From NCBI GenBank assembly GCA_951804985.1, contig OX638133.1, positions 54,403,122 through 54,467,121 on the forward strand: DNA of 64,000 nucleotides. Reading direction: 5' to 3'. The stretch comes from Dryomyza anilis (taxonomy: Eukaryota; Arthropoda; Insecta; Diptera; Dryomyzidae). The position numbers and the translations under genes are program-made. Each line of letters begins with the position of its first letter. Positions within the stretch are counted from its first letter, which is position 1. The notes under the pieces are model-generated. The model was not told the origin of the DNA. It saw only the letters and a list, made by a program, of their open reading frames with translations, and searched no databases. Shown here piece by piece: positions 10,752-22,026 of the stretch.

Positions 10752-11831
10752 ATGTCCTTTTTGACATCTAATATGACGAATTGCTCCTCAAATGAGCATT
10801 GCATAGTTACCTCAGTATTGGGGTCCAAGTTTAGTTGTTTCGGTCCTTGCGGTCAACTATTCCATGCTAAATGTGTTGGTATCAACGCAAGTTCTACTAT
10901 ACACTTAAATTCAGAGGTTTCAGGTTTGATTTGGTTATGTTCAAATGGTAGACCTTTGTGCGATTTTAAAAATAAATTAGCAAATAAAATCAATTCTATT
11001 AAAAATGATTTTAAGTTGCTTACCAACAAATTCAATGAAATATCTACCGAATGCAAAAACTTTAATACATTTTTCAATAATAGTAGTGGATCTATTAATG
11101 TCGAAATGCATGATACAGAAACTTACACTGACTTTCCTATAATTGTTTCACCACCTATAAGTAGTGTTAACAACAGGAATAAAACAAATAACAAAAATAA
11201 TAAACGAAAACGATTATTAACGGTATCTAGTTCCCCACCTCCATCACCTAAACGTATCAATAGTAGTCCATCTAACCACACTCAAAGTACAATTAGCTCA
11301 CCTAATAATACTAGTATTTCTTCACATACTCTACCTACAGATTCTCTTCCTAACACCACAGTATCCCTTTCTAACAATTCCAGTTTTATTCCCAGCAACA
11401 ACAATATTTCTTGCACTCCTGTACTCACTTCTTCTACTAATACCACTACTTTACGTTCGGTACCTCCCGTTACAAACATAAATACACTTAGAGCAGTTCC
11501 AACAGTTAAACATATTTTTGTCTCCAAAATTGACCCTGCTAATAGTTCTGATGATTTGTTAGCCTATTTAAAAACTTCTAACTTACCAAATACCGCCTAT
11601 ATAAAATGCCATAAATTTACAAGCAAACATAATTCCCACTCGTCTTTCAAATTGACACTTGGTTCCGAGAGGTTTGATAAAGTTTGTAACTCGAACTTTT
11701 GGCCTCAAAACGTTCTAGTAAAAGAATTTATACCCAACCCTACCGCAGTCATAGTACACAATCTTCAACCTCTACAAAAAACTAAGAAGTTTGTCCCTTT
11801 ACTACCAAAATGTAAGGGGATTGCGCTCTAA
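10752..11831 (+). CDS. LINE ORF1 protein with PHD-like zinc finger
   Basis: The likely product is an RNA-binding ORF1 protein of a non-LTR retrotransposon, acting in the RNP that carries the element RNA. From the first ATG it has 359 codons; an earlier non-ATG extension from 10695 is less likely. Residues about 11-75 carry a Cys/His pattern ending FGPCGQLFHAKCVG and IWLCSNGRPLC, typical of PHD-like fingers in CR1-type ORF1s. Residues about 110-240 are Ser/Thr/Asn/Pro-rich and basic (NKRKRLL). The last 100 residues (HIFVSKIDP...SSFKLTLGS...WPQNVLVKEFI) resemble the conserved C-terminal fold of insect LINE ORF1s. It overlaps the start of ORF2 in another frame by about 40 bases. It is the only element ORF here without an obvious break. 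Confidence 0.7.
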   Translation: MSFLTSNMTNCSSNEHCIVTSVLGSKFSCFGPCGQLFHAKCVGINASSTIHLNSEVSGLIWLCSNGRPLCDFKNKLANKINSIKNDFKLLTNKFNEISTECKNFNTFFNNSSGSINVEMHDTETYTDFPIIVSPPISSVNNRNKTNNKNNKRKRLLTVSSSPPPSPKRINSSPSNHTQSTISSPNNTSISSHTLPTDSLPNTTVSLSNNSSFIPSNNNISCTPVLTSSTNTTTLRSVPPVTNINTLRAVPTVKHIFVSKIDPANSSDDLLAYLKTSNLPNTAYIKCHKFTSKHNSHSSFKLTLGSERFDKVCNSNFWPQNVLVKEFIPNPTAVIVHNLQPLQKTKKFVPLLPKCKGIAL

Positions 11832-14071
11832 GACACGTGAACTATTTTTACGTTCACAGAGTATTAATTTTGATATAATAGCACTCACTGAAACCTGGCT
11901 AAACACAAGTTTTATAAATGCTGAGCTGCTTGATAATAACTTTGAAATTTTTCGTAAGGATAGATTCAGTACTATTGATAGTGTTGTCGGAGGAGGAGTC
12001 CTTCTCGCAATAAATAAAACTAATTCTATTTCGAGATATTTTCGAGATTCCCAAGTATAATAACAACAATCTTGAACTAATTTGTGTTAAAGTTTGTTAT
12101 AATAAAGCATTTTTATACATACTCAATGCTTATATTCCTCCGAACAGTCCAATAGAGATTTATGACTCACTTCATGAATCCATTGAATTTGTTATAAGTA
12201 ATCTGAATCCCAGCGATGATATTATTTTGGTGGGTGACTTTAATCTGCCTAATATATCTTGGTCGCTATCTGACGATGAAACTTTTTTTAATGCTTCTAA
12301 TATCTCCTCTCGACTTGATCAACTTTTTGTTGACGCAATCTGTTCCGATTTACAACAAGTAAGTTGTATAAAAAATCATCAACACAAACAATTGGATTTA
12401 GTTTTCACGACAGATTCATCAAAAATAATAGTTTCAAATGCCAATTACTCTTTATCTAATATTGATAACTACCATCCTCCTCTTGGTATAGTTTACCAAG
12501 CGGATGAAGTAATTCCTGACCAATTGACGGAAGATCAGCTCTATTTTATTTTTAGAAAAGCTGATTATGATCTTTTGAACAGATTAATTGATCTAAAAAT
12601 TAATGACCATAACGCCTGTATATTTTTTGAAAGTTTGGATATAATTACCGAAAACTTTTATAAAATTATGTTTGAATGCATTTCACTTTCTGTTCCTATT
12701 GAACAAAAGCGCATCTCATCTTTATTCTATCCTTGGTACACCAAAGATCTAAAATCTCTTTCTGAAAGTGGTTTTCCTCTCTTATGGAAATCATCTTTTA
12801 TATCTCCAGTATTTAAAAAGGGCTGCAAAACAGACGTCGACCAATCGCAAAATTATCTTGTATTCCTAAACTTTTCGAACGTATGGTTTATCATTCCATT
12901 AAAAAACATTGCCATGATATTATTGACACCTGTCAACATGGCTTTGTAAATAGTGGATCAACTATTTACAACTACTTTCAATTGAATCACGAAACCAAGT
13001 TGATTGCATTAACACTGATTTCAGTAAGGCTTTTGATAAACTTTCACATAAACTAATTATATTTAAATTGAAACTGCTAGGGTTTCCTCAGTATTTTATA
13101 GACTGGGTGGAATCTTATCTGAATACACGCTCTTATCAAATACGTTTTCGTGGTTGCTTATCATCTGCCTTTATCGCAACATCTGGTGTGCCCCAGGGTA
13201 GTCACTTAGGACCTCTATTATTCATATTGGCCATAAATGATGTATCACATAGCATCACCAGTTCTCGTTTGCTCATATATGCTGACGATATGAAACTGTA
13301 TAAAGAAATAAAAAAAGAGGACGATTGTGAATTACTTCAGGATGATCTGAAGTCCTTTGAAGTTTGGTGTCAAAAAAACAGCTTAATATTAAATGCAAGC
13401 AAATGCCAAACAGTGTCATTTACTCGAAAAAGATCAAAACTATGTTTCAATTACAGAATTTCTAATCAAACTCTTCACCGAGCTGACTTTATTAAGGATC
13501 TTGGCATAGTCTTTGATGATAAGCTGACTTTTAATGTTCATATTGATACAATTTGCAGTAAAGCATCTGCAATGCTGGGATTTGTAAAACGTTGGGCCAA
13601 AGAGTTCAACAACACATTAGTGACACAAACATTATATACAACATTGGTGCGACCACACCTTGAATATGCTTCTAAATGCTATGGTCTCCAATGTATAAAT
13701 CTCATATTAGCCGAATTGAAAGAATTCAAAAAAGGTTCGTTAGATTTGGATTAAACCATTTTAATTGGGTAGATCGTAATAATCTAAAACCTTATTCAGA
13801 TCGTTTGATCTTAATAGGATTGCAACCGTTAGAAGTAAGGAGAAAAAATGCAGATATTGTATATATACATCAGCTATCTACAGGAATAATAGATTCTCCT
13901 GAGCTCTTAAACTATTTTAAAATCAATGACAATCGTAGAAGTATTCGTACTAATACTAATATTTTTTATGTACCTTTTAATAGAACAAACTATGGTACAA
14001 ACAACAGTTCTTTTTTCAATCTCTCTACGTCCAAATTAACTCTTAAAAGTAATCTGCGACGCATTTACTAA
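11791..14071 (+). pseudogene. LINE ORF2 (endonuclease-RT) pseudogene, unit 1
   Basis: ORF2 should encode an APE-type endonuclease and reverse transcriptase. The endonuclease N-terminus (YYQNVRGLRSKTRE, ALTETWLN) is open to 12060. A one-base shift near 12020-12045 then moves the frame to VGDFNLPNISW (from about 12227). A 516-bp deletion at about 12752 removes the start of the RT palm. Conserved RT motifs follow: SKAFDKLSH (motif A), SGVPQGSHLGPLLF (B), LIYADDMKLY (C, about 13280). The C-terminal region is shifted again near 13700 and ends at 14071. No RNase H was seen. The several frameshifts make it dead. Confidence 0.8.
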
Positions 14072-14356
14072 TATTCTATATTGTATAATAAAAATTTTAT
14101 TAATTTGTGATGTATATAAAATACATGTTGTGAATTGCCCGAGCCAAATAATTGGTAAATATTTCCAGATAATGTTTTCACTAGCATAAAAACTCTCTTG
14201 GTATTAGCTGTGAGAAAATAAAATATTTTATATTATAACTATACATTTAAAAAAAAACATCTGTACCGAGTACGTTCCTGGCTTAGTGTTAAACCTTATG
14301 TTTGAGAAAGTGCGAAATAGCTAGCTGTAGTAGCTAAACTCTATTATTATTATTAT

Positions 14357-14764
14357 ATCATATCTTCGAACTTCATGATTTCTTCCTTTTTTCAAACGTA
14401 CTTAAAGTTGAAATTTACAAAAATAAAAATTAAAATTTTTACTTTGCCATTGAATTTCTCAATGAAAATAACTACTACAAAATGAAAATAACTAAAACCT
14501 ACAGTCACTGTAGAATTGCAGTCATGGAATTTAATAAAAAAAAAGTAGTTAAACTATAAAAAATTAATAAAAATACAGTAAAAACAAGTAGTACAGCATA
14601 ATATTAAAATAGCTACACAGAATACAGTACTGCAGTAATTTTTTGAGTGTAGATATTATGAAAGTGGAATATAAAAGTGGAATATAAAATTTGAATTTGG
14701 AATATTTATATTACATGTTTTGTTAGTAAAAGAATATTTGCTTATACAACTTCTGGTCACACTG
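14357..14764. other. Right arm of nested TIR elements, unit 1
   Basis: After the LINE tail the target resumes. This arm has about 48 bases absent from copy 1 (CGAACTTCATGATTTCTTCC and following), the GTAGT/ACTAC subterminal region, the inner terminus at 14649 and the outer terminus CTGGTCACACTG at 14753-14764. The same arm recurs at about 19885-20297 and 25354-25766. No coding content was seen. Confidence 0.6.
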
Positions 14765-14895
14765 CTCTCACCCGCCGTTCGGATTCGGCAATAAACTGTA
14801 GGTTCCACCAATTTGAGTACAAATATAACACGCACAGCTCAAAATGGTGAGAGAGCTCGGCCGAAGTTCTATACAGGACTGTAGCGCCAAATTAT

Positions 14896-14898
<3 letters not shown>
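14765..14898 (+). repeat. SINE 3' body, unit 1
   Basis: It runs from CTCTCACCCGCC to GGACTGTAGCGCCAAATTATTA, matching the complete SINE at 61853-62168 in sense. The (TTA)-type SINE tail passes into the (TA)n tract. Confidence 0.7.

Positions 14899-14967
<69 letters not shown>
14899..14967. repeat. (TA)n microsatellite, about 69 bp
   Basis: This is a pure TA tract expanded from the SINE tail. The equivalent tracts in units 2 and 3 are about 54 and 103 bp. Confidence 0.95.
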
Positions 14968-14969
<2 letters not shown>

Positions 14970-15048
14970 TAAGTTGAACTATTTTTGGCATGATTAATAA
15001 TTGATTTTTCACACTTTGAGTTCTAATATCTCCGAATATTTAACCTAT

Positions 15049-15546
15049 TGTTACGAATTTGCTCCACTGTGTAAGATTAAATGAGACGCAAGACAAGTCA
15101 GCGCACTAAGCAACGTGATAGAAAGAGACGGAAGGTCATTCAAAGCACTGACGCAATGTGCGAAAAAAAGATTGAAGATCAGCGCATTAAAAACACGAAT
15201 AAGATGCCAGTAGCATGCATCATTTACGAAACGAGTAGAAGTTTCTCGAAACATGTCGAATCTTGTCGAACTGATGCATGCAGTATATAGGGGCGTCGCA
15301 TTTGAGGCACAGCACTTCAGTAGTAATTGGAAAGTGGTCCAGTGCATCTCGTGTGTGATCAATGTCAAGTAAAATAGTTGACATGCAGAAGTTTTCGAAT
15401 TTATAATTAGTAAAGTTGTTAGTTAATGTGAATTAATAAAGTTAATTGTTGTAGTTTAAACCAATAATAAGATTGTTTTTATTTTGTACACAATCCAGAG
15501 ATACGAACGAGTAGAAGAGTTTTCCGTAGACTTAATTTTCGTAACA
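15049..15546 (+). repeat. Solo LTR, 498 bp, unit 1
   Basis: It starts TGTTACGAA and ends TTCGTAACA, a perfect 9-bp terminal inverted repeat with canonical TG...CA ends. Forward promoter signals are visible: TATATA at 15284-15289 and an insect initiator-like TCAGT at 15317-15321, with AATAAA at 15435-15440. There is no adjoining internal region. The flanks (ACCTAT and ATACAT) show no clear duplication. It is probably a Ty3/gypsy-type solo LTR; the apparent small ORFs inside are not considered genes. Confidence 0.65.
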
Positions 15547-15648
15547 ATACATTTTTCATATTTATTGATTTTGGGTGCTATAGAAAATATAAACGAGTTG
15601 GGAAAGTTTGGTCACATAGGTAAGTTCGGTCACATGGGGCGGATTTTT

Positions 15649-16432
15649 ATAGTCGGTCGGGCCCGACTATGGAATACCCTACACCTTTGGTGGGGATATT
15701 AATGTGGAATATTTAATTGCATACCTTAATTTTAAAGTTTTTAATTATGCTGAACCTCCCCACCCTCAGAATATTATTCATAAATCAGAAATGTACGTCT
15801 TATATCCCCATAAATTAAAAAATGTACATAAAAGTATAAACAACTAAAAAAAAAAATTGATAAATATAATTGGGCGGACCACGCCTATATTTAAAATTTT
15901 GAAAGGCTAATATTTCATAGATTTGATTTTAATAATCTACGGATCAAATTTCCACTATGAAAACCCGGGAAATAATGAAAAAAAAAAGTGGGCTGATCAC
16001 GCCCATTTTTGGACCATTTTTGGATAGGTGAATTCTAACAATACCTTTTAAATTTCATAACTGTACCTTGATACTTTTCGAGTTATTAGTTCCGAAAGAG
16101 TTATGTAAAAGTGACTAGTATGGGAGGTGGGCCTGTCCGTTGACCGATTTGGCTCATTTTCAAACTCAGTTCCTACTTTTGGCTAAAATATATTGAGACG
16201 AAATTTCATCGCATTCTGATCAGTATTTCTCAAGTTATTCTGTATTCGGACAGCAAGACAGCAGGACAGCAAGACGGACAGACAGACAGACAGACGGACA
16301 TGGCTAAACGGACTCGGGTAGTGATGCTGATCAAGAATATATATACTTTTCCATACCGGACACGCCTCCTAAGGGGCGTTACAATATATTCACAAAGTTA
16401 ATATACCCTGTACCTCATAGGTGTAGGGTATA
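15649..16432 (+). mobile_element. DINE-1/mini-me-like element, unit 1
   Basis: It opens with an 8-bp-arm hairpin (ATAGTCGG...CCGACTAT), then AATACCCTACACC. It carries a GACA microsatellite (four units between GACG bounds, 16278-16293) followed by the core GGCTAAACGGACTCGG and TGATCAAGAATATATATACT, and ends GTGTAGGGTATA. This organisation resembles Drosophila DINE-1/mini-me non-coding Helitron-related elements. No protein is encoded. The corresponding site in the first tandem copy (about 5635) lacks it. Confidence 0.65.
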
Positions 16433-16492
16433 AAAAGTCATTTTTTAAATTTGAACATTCATAACGAGACGTCCGACTCTGGCCGCTATAGG

Positions 16493-17082
16493 CAAGCGCG
16501 GATCCAAGGGGGGAGCGATGGGGGCGATCGCCCCCCCCCAAAAAAAGGCGCAAAATTTTCTAAAAAGCATAAAATTTCAAATGCGCCTTATTTACTAAAT
16601 GTTTGCGACTCTATAGAAGGGCGCAAAATATACAGAAGAGCGTTAAATTTTCTAAAAAGTATAAAATTTTAAATGCGCCTTATTTTCAAAATGTTTGCGC
16701 CTCTCTAGAAAGGCGCAAAATATACAGAAAAGCGCAAAATTTTCTAAATAGCATATTATTTCAAATGCGCCTTATTTACAAAATATTTGCGCCTCTATAG
16801 AAGGGCGCAAAATATACAGAAAGGCGCAACATTTTCTAAAAAGCATAAAATTGCAAATGCGCCTAATTTACAAATTGTTTGCGCCTCTACAGAAGGGCGC
16901 TAAATATAGTAAAAGGCGCAAAATTTCAGAATTTTTAGGCCTTTTTAAAAGACCGGTAACTTCAGAGAAAGGCACTAAATTTTGTAAAAAATAAACACAA
17001 AATGGAAAATGCACTTAAAATGCAGAATATTTGCGGCTTTTAAAAACATCGCAAAATATAGAAAAAGGCGCCAAATTTAAAA
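16493..17082 (+). mobile_element. hAT-Tip100-like element, truncated, unit 1
   Basis: It begins CAAGCGCGGATCCAAGGGGG after GCTATAGG and is cut at the tandem breakpoint after the GCGC minisatellite. See 27570-32616 for the full copy. Confidence 0.6.
16545..16920. repeat. About 92-bp GCGC minisatellite, unit 1
   Basis: There are four imperfect repeats of about 91-93 bp, each with GGCGCAAAATATACAGAA, GCGCAAAATTTTCTAAAA, AAATGCGCC and TTTGCGCCTCTATAGAA. The regularly spaced GCGC/GGCGC motifs would suit a subterminal transposase-binding array. The reading frames across it are repeat artefacts. Confidence 0.8.
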
Positions 17083-19605
17083 AAAGTTTGTTATAATAAA
17101 GCATTTTTATACATACTCAATGCTTATATTCCTCCGAACAGTCCAATAGAGATTTATGACTCACTTCATGAATCCATTGAATTTGTTATAAGTAATCTGA
17201 ATCCCAGCGATGATATTATTTTGGTGGGTGACTTTAATCTGCCTAATATATCTTGGTCGCTATCTGACGATGAAACTTTTTTTAATGCTTCTAATATCTC
17301 CTCTCGACTTGATCAACTTTTTGTTGACGCAATCTGTTCCGATTTACAACAAGTAAGTTGTATAAAAAATCATCAACACAAACAATTGGATTTAGTTTTC
17401 ACGACAGATTCATCAAAAATAATAGTTTCAAATGCCAATTACTCTTTATCTAATATTGATAACTACCATCCTCCTCTTGGTATAGTTTACCAAGCGGATG
17501 AAGTAATTCCTGACCTATTGATGGAAGATCAGCTCTATTTTAATTTTAGAAAAGCTGATTATGATCTTTTGAACAGATTAATTGATCTAAAATTTAATGA
17601 CCATAACGCCTGTATATTTTCTGAAAGTTTGGATATAATTACCGAAAACTTTTATAAAATTATGTTTGAATGCATTTCACTTTCTGTTCCTATTGAACAA
17701 AAGCGCATCTCATCTTTATTCTCTCCTTGGTACACCAAAGATCTAAAACATTTAAGAAATACTCGTAATAGAGCCTGCAATAAGTATATTCGATCCCAAA
17801 ATACGGATGATCTACACAACTATAGTAGAATTGCAGAGAATTTCAATAACCTCTGTGCCAGTCTTTACAGCGATTATTTGATACAAATGAATTTAAAACT
17901 GTTAGGAGATCCAAATAAATTCTGGTCTTTTATCAATTTGAAAAAAAAGAGTGATGGTTTTCCCGCTTCTTTTAAATCAGATAACGGACTAACAAACGAT
18001 CCTAATATAATATGTGGACTGTTTCCCAATCTTTTTCGAAAATCATTTAGTACTGACTATTTTAGTCCAGATTTAAATTATTTTAATTACGGTGGATCTT
18101 TACCTAAAACGTCCCTTGGAACAATTATACTTCCGCCTGAGCTTATTTTCGAAGAAATGAGCCAATTAGAAGAAGATACTAACGCTGGTCCTGATGGTAT
18201 TCCACCAATATTACTAAAAAAATGCAGTTCTTCCTTGTGCAAACCATTGGCCTTCTTATTAAATCTCTTTCTGAAAGTTGTTTTCCTCACTTATGGAAAT
18301 CATCTTTTATATCTCCAGTATTTAAAAAGGGCTGCAAAACAGACGTCGACCAATCGCAAAATTATCTTGTATTCCTAAACTTTTCGAACGTATGGTTTAT
18401 CATTCCATTAAAAAACATTGCCATGATATTATTGACACCTGTCAACATGGCTTTGTAAATAGTGGATCAACTGTCTCTAATCTCCTGGACTTTACTAGCT
18501 TTAGTCTACTTTCAATTGAATCACGAAACCAAGTTGATTGCATTAACACTGATTTCAGTAAGGCTTTTGATAAACTTTCACATAAACTAATTATATTTAA
18601 ATTGAAACTGCTAGGGTTTCCTCAGTATTTTATAGACTGGGTGGAATCTTATCTGAATACACGCTCTTATCAAATACGTTTTCGTGGTTGCTTATCATCT
18701 GCCTTTATCGCAACATCTGGTGTGCCCCAGGGTAGTCACTTAGGACCTCTATTATTCATATTGGCCATAAATGATGTATCACATAGCATCACCAGTTCTC
18801 GTTTGCTCATATATGCTGACGATATGAAACTGTATAAAGAAATAAAAAAAGAGGACGATTGTGAATTACTTCAGGATGATCTGAAGTCCTTTGAAGTTTG
18901 GTGTCAAAAAAACAGCTTAATATTAAATGCAAGCAAATGCCAAACAGTGTCATTTACTCGAAAAAGATCAAAACTATGTTTCAATTACAGAATTTCTAAT
19001 CAAACTCTTCACCGAGCTGACTTTATTAAGGATCTTGGCATAGTCTTTGATGATAAGCTGACTTTTAATGTTCATATTGATACAATTTGCAGTAAAGCAT
19101 CTGCAATGCTGGGATTTGTAAAACGTTGGGCCAAAGAGTTCAACAACACATTAGTGACACAAACATTATATACAACATTGGTGCGACCACACCTTGAATA
19201 TGCTTCTAAATGCTATGGTCTCCAATGTATAAATCTCATATTAGCCGAATTGAAAGAATTCAAAAAAGGTTCGTTAGATTTGGATTAAACCATTTTAATT
19301 GGGTAGATCGTAATAATCTAAAACCTTATTCAGATCGTTTGATCTTAATAGGATTGCAACCCTTAGAAGTAAGGAGAAAAAATGCAGATATTGTATATAT
19401 ACATCAGCTATCTACAGGAATAATAGATTCTCCTGAGCTCTTAAACTATTTTAAAATCAATGACAATCGTAGAAGTATTCGTACTAATACTAATATTTTT
19501 TATGTACCTTTTAATAGAACAAACTATGGTACAAACAACAGTTCTTTTTTCAATCTCTCTACGTCCAAATTAACTCTTAAAAGTAATCTGCGACGCATTT
19601 ACTAA
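17083..19605 (+). pseudogene. LINE ORF2 5'-truncated pseudogene, unit 2
   Basis: It lacks the endonuclease N-terminus because the unit starts mid-ORF2. 17221-18378 is open (GDFNLPNISW, then NAGPDGIPPILLKKC of the RT fingers). Shifts near 18260 and 18340-18390 break the frame. It resumes as 18392-19288 with SKAFDKLSH, GVPQGSHLGP and YADDMK, and shifts again near 19250 to the C-terminal frame ending at 19605. The same shifts occur in units 1 and 3, so the LINE was dead before amplification. Against unit 3 the 385-codon frame differs at two residues and the 298-codon frame at none. Confidence 0.85.
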
Positions 19606-20297
19606 TATTCTATATTGTATAATAAAAATTTTATTAATTTGTGATGTATATAAAATACATGTTGTGAATTGCCCGAGCCAAATAATTGGTAAATATTTCC
19701 AGATAATGTTTTCACTAGCATAAAAACTCTCTTGGTATTAGCTGTGAGAAAATAAAATATTTTATATTATAACTATACATTTAAAAAAAACATCTGTACC
19801 GAGTACGTTCCTGGCTTAGTGTTAAACCTTATGTTTGAGAAAGTGCGAAATAGCTAGCTGTAGTAGCTAAACTCTATTATTATTATTATATCACATCTTC
19901 GAACTTCATGATTTCTTCCTTTTTTCAAACGTACTTAAAGTTGAAATTTACAAAAATAAAAATTAAAATTTTTACTTTGCCATTGAATTTCTCAATGAAA
20001 ATAACTACTACAAAATGAAAATAACTAAAACCTACAGTCACTGTAGAATTGCAGTCATGGAATTTAATAAAAAAAAAGTAGTTAAACTATAAAAAATTAA
20101 TAAAAATACAGTAAAAACAAGTAGTACAGCATAATATTAAAATAGCTACACAGAATACAGTACTGCAGTAATTTTTTGAGTGTAGATATTATGAAAGTGG
20201 AATATAAAAGTGGAATATAAAATTTGAATTTGGAATATTTATATTACATGTTTTGTTAGTAAAAGAATATTTGCTTATACAACTTCTGGTCACACTG

Positions 20298-20428
20298 CTC
20301 TCACCCGCCGTTCGGATTCGGCAATAAACTGTAGGTTCCACCAATTTGAGTACAAATATAACACGCACAGCTCAAAATGGTGAGAGAGCTCGGCCGAAGT
20401 TCTATACAGGACTGTAGCGCCAAATTAT

Positions 20429-20487
<59 letters not shown>
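20298..20487 (+). repeat. SINE 3' body and (TA)n, unit 2
   Basis: This is the same as 14765-14967. The TA tract at 20433-20487 is shorter, about 54 bp. Confidence 0.75.
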
Positions 20488-20488
<1 letters not shown>

Positions 20489-20567
20489 TAAGTTGAACTA
20501 TTTTTGGCATGATTAATAATTGATTTTTCACACTTTGAGTTCTAATATCTCCGAATATTTAACCTAT

Positions 20568-21065
20568 TGTTACGAATTTGCTCCACTGTGTAAGATTAAA
20601 TGAGACGCAAGACAAGTCAGCGCACTAAGCAACGTGATAGAAAGAGACGGAAGGTCATTCAAAGCACTGACGCAATGTGCGAAAAAAAGATTGAAGATCA
20701 ACGCATTAAAAACACGAATAAGATGCCAGTAGCATGCATCATTTACGAAACGAGTAGAAGTTTCTCGAAACATGTCGAATCTTGTCGAACTGATGCATGC
20801 AGTATATAGGGGCGTCGCATTTGAGGCACAGCACTTCAGTAGTAATTGGAAAGTGGTCCAGTGCATCTCGTGTGTGATCAATGTCAAATAAAATAGTTGA
20901 CATGCAGAAGTTTTCGAATTTATAATTAGTAAAGTTGTTAGTTAATGTGAATTAATAAAGTTAATTGTTGTAGTTTAAACCAATAATAAGATTGTTTTTA
21001 TTTTGTACACAATCCAGAGATACGAACGAGTAGAAGAGTTTTCCGTAGACTTAATTTTCGTAACA
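20568..21065 (+). repeat. Solo LTR, unit 2
   Basis: It is near-identical to 15049-15546, of the same length, with TGTTACGAA...TTCGTAACA ends. Confidence 0.65.
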
Positions 21066-21167
21066 ATACATTTTTCATATTTATTGATTTTGGGTGCTAT
21101 AGAAAATATAAACGAGTTGGGAAAGTTTGGTCACATAGGTAAGTTCGGTCACATGGGGCGGATTTTT

Positions 21168-21789
21168 ATAGTCGGTCGGGCCCGACTATAGAATACCCTA
21201 CACCTTTGGTGGGGATATTAATGTGGAATATTTAATTGCATACCTTAATTTTAAAGTTTTTAATTATGCTGAACCTCCCCACCCTCAGAATATTATTCAT
21301 AAATCAGAAATGTACGTCTTATATCCCCATAAATTAAAAAATGTACATAAAAGTATAAACAACTAAAAAAAAAAATTGATAAATATAATTGGGCGGACCA
21401 CGCCTATATTTAAAATTTTGAAAGGCTAATATTTCATAGATTTGATTTTAATAATCTACGGATCAAATTTCCACTATGAAAACCCGGGAAATAATGAAAA
21501 AAAAAGTGGGCGGATCACGTCCATTTTTGGACCATTTTTGGATAGGTGAATTCTAACAATACCTTTTAAATTTCATAACTGTACCTTGATAATTTTCGAG
21601 TTATTAGTTCCGAAAGAGTTATGTAAAAGTGACTAGTATGGGAGGTGGGCCTGTCCGTTGACCGATTTGGCTCATTTTCAAAGTCAGTTCCTACTTTTGG
21701 CTAAAATATATTGAGACGAAATTTCATCGCATTCTGATCAGTATTTCTCAAGTTATTCTGTATTCGGACAGCAAGACAGCAGGACAGCA

Positions 21790-21829
<40 letters not shown>

Positions 21830-21965
21830 GGACATGGCTAAACGGACTCGGGTAGTGATGCTGATCAAGAATATATATACTTTTCCATACCGGACACGCC
21901 TCCTAAGGGGCGTTACAATATATGCACAAAGTTAATATACCCTGTACCTCATAGGTGTAGGGTAT
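21168..21965 (+). mobile_element. DINE-1/mini-me-like element, unit 2
   Basis: It matches 15649-16432 but has eight GACA units (21796-21827) instead of four. Confidence 0.65.
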
Positions 21966-22026
21966 AAAAAGTCATTTTTTAAATTAGAACATTCATAACG
22001 AGACGTCCGACTCTGGCCGCTATAGG

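Larger units (their letters stand above)
10494..14356 (+). mobile_element. CR1/Jockey-like LINE with 5' end
   Basis: Comparison with the first tandem copy (around 4735) shows foreign sequence starting near 10494 and ending in a TTA repeat at 14341-14356, after which the target resumes at TATCATATCTT. About 8 target bases (CAATGGTA) appear to be lost and no clear duplication is present. The element holds a PHD-like ORF1, then endonuclease and reverse transcriptase in ORF2. Two internal deletions (about 516 and 30 bp) are specific to this copy. Confidence 0.8.
7425..14649. mobile_element. Inner TIR element with TA duplication, copy 2
   Basis: This is the counterpart of 1728-5004, with the left end CACCCAAAAAAATACTGCAT. 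The right end just precedes TA at 14650-14651. The LINE at 10494-14356 has inserted within it. Confidence 0.55.
6485..14764. mobile_element. Outer TIR DNA transposon, copy 2, with nested LINE
   Basis: It has the same termini as copy 1 (CAGTGTGACCAGAG on the left), with the CTCTCACC duplication at 6477-6484 and 14765-14772. It is longer because a LINE sits at 10494-14356. Its right end, together with the LINE 3' part, was copied twice more, so the right terminus also appears at about 20297 and 25766 without a partner left end. Confidence 0.75.
12089..17082. repeat. 5.5-kb tandem unit 1 (4994 bp, internally deleted)
   Basis: The unit runs from AAAGTTTG inside LINE ORF2 to the GGCGCCAAATTTAAAA end of the GCGC minisatellite. 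It is shorter than units 2 and 3 because of deletions at about 12752 (516 bp) and 12966. Since the other units keep those bases, the deletions came after the amplification. Confidence 0.85.

Noticed and set aside
15051..15368. 105-codon minus-strand ORF, repeated in units 2 and 3
   Set aside because: It lies entirely within the solo LTR, antisense to its promoter signals. Conservation reflects recent duplication.
16451..17000. Lys/Arg-rich plus-strand ORFs over the minisatellite
   Set aside because: The frames exist only because the 92-bp repeats lack stops in one phase, and they vary with repeat number.
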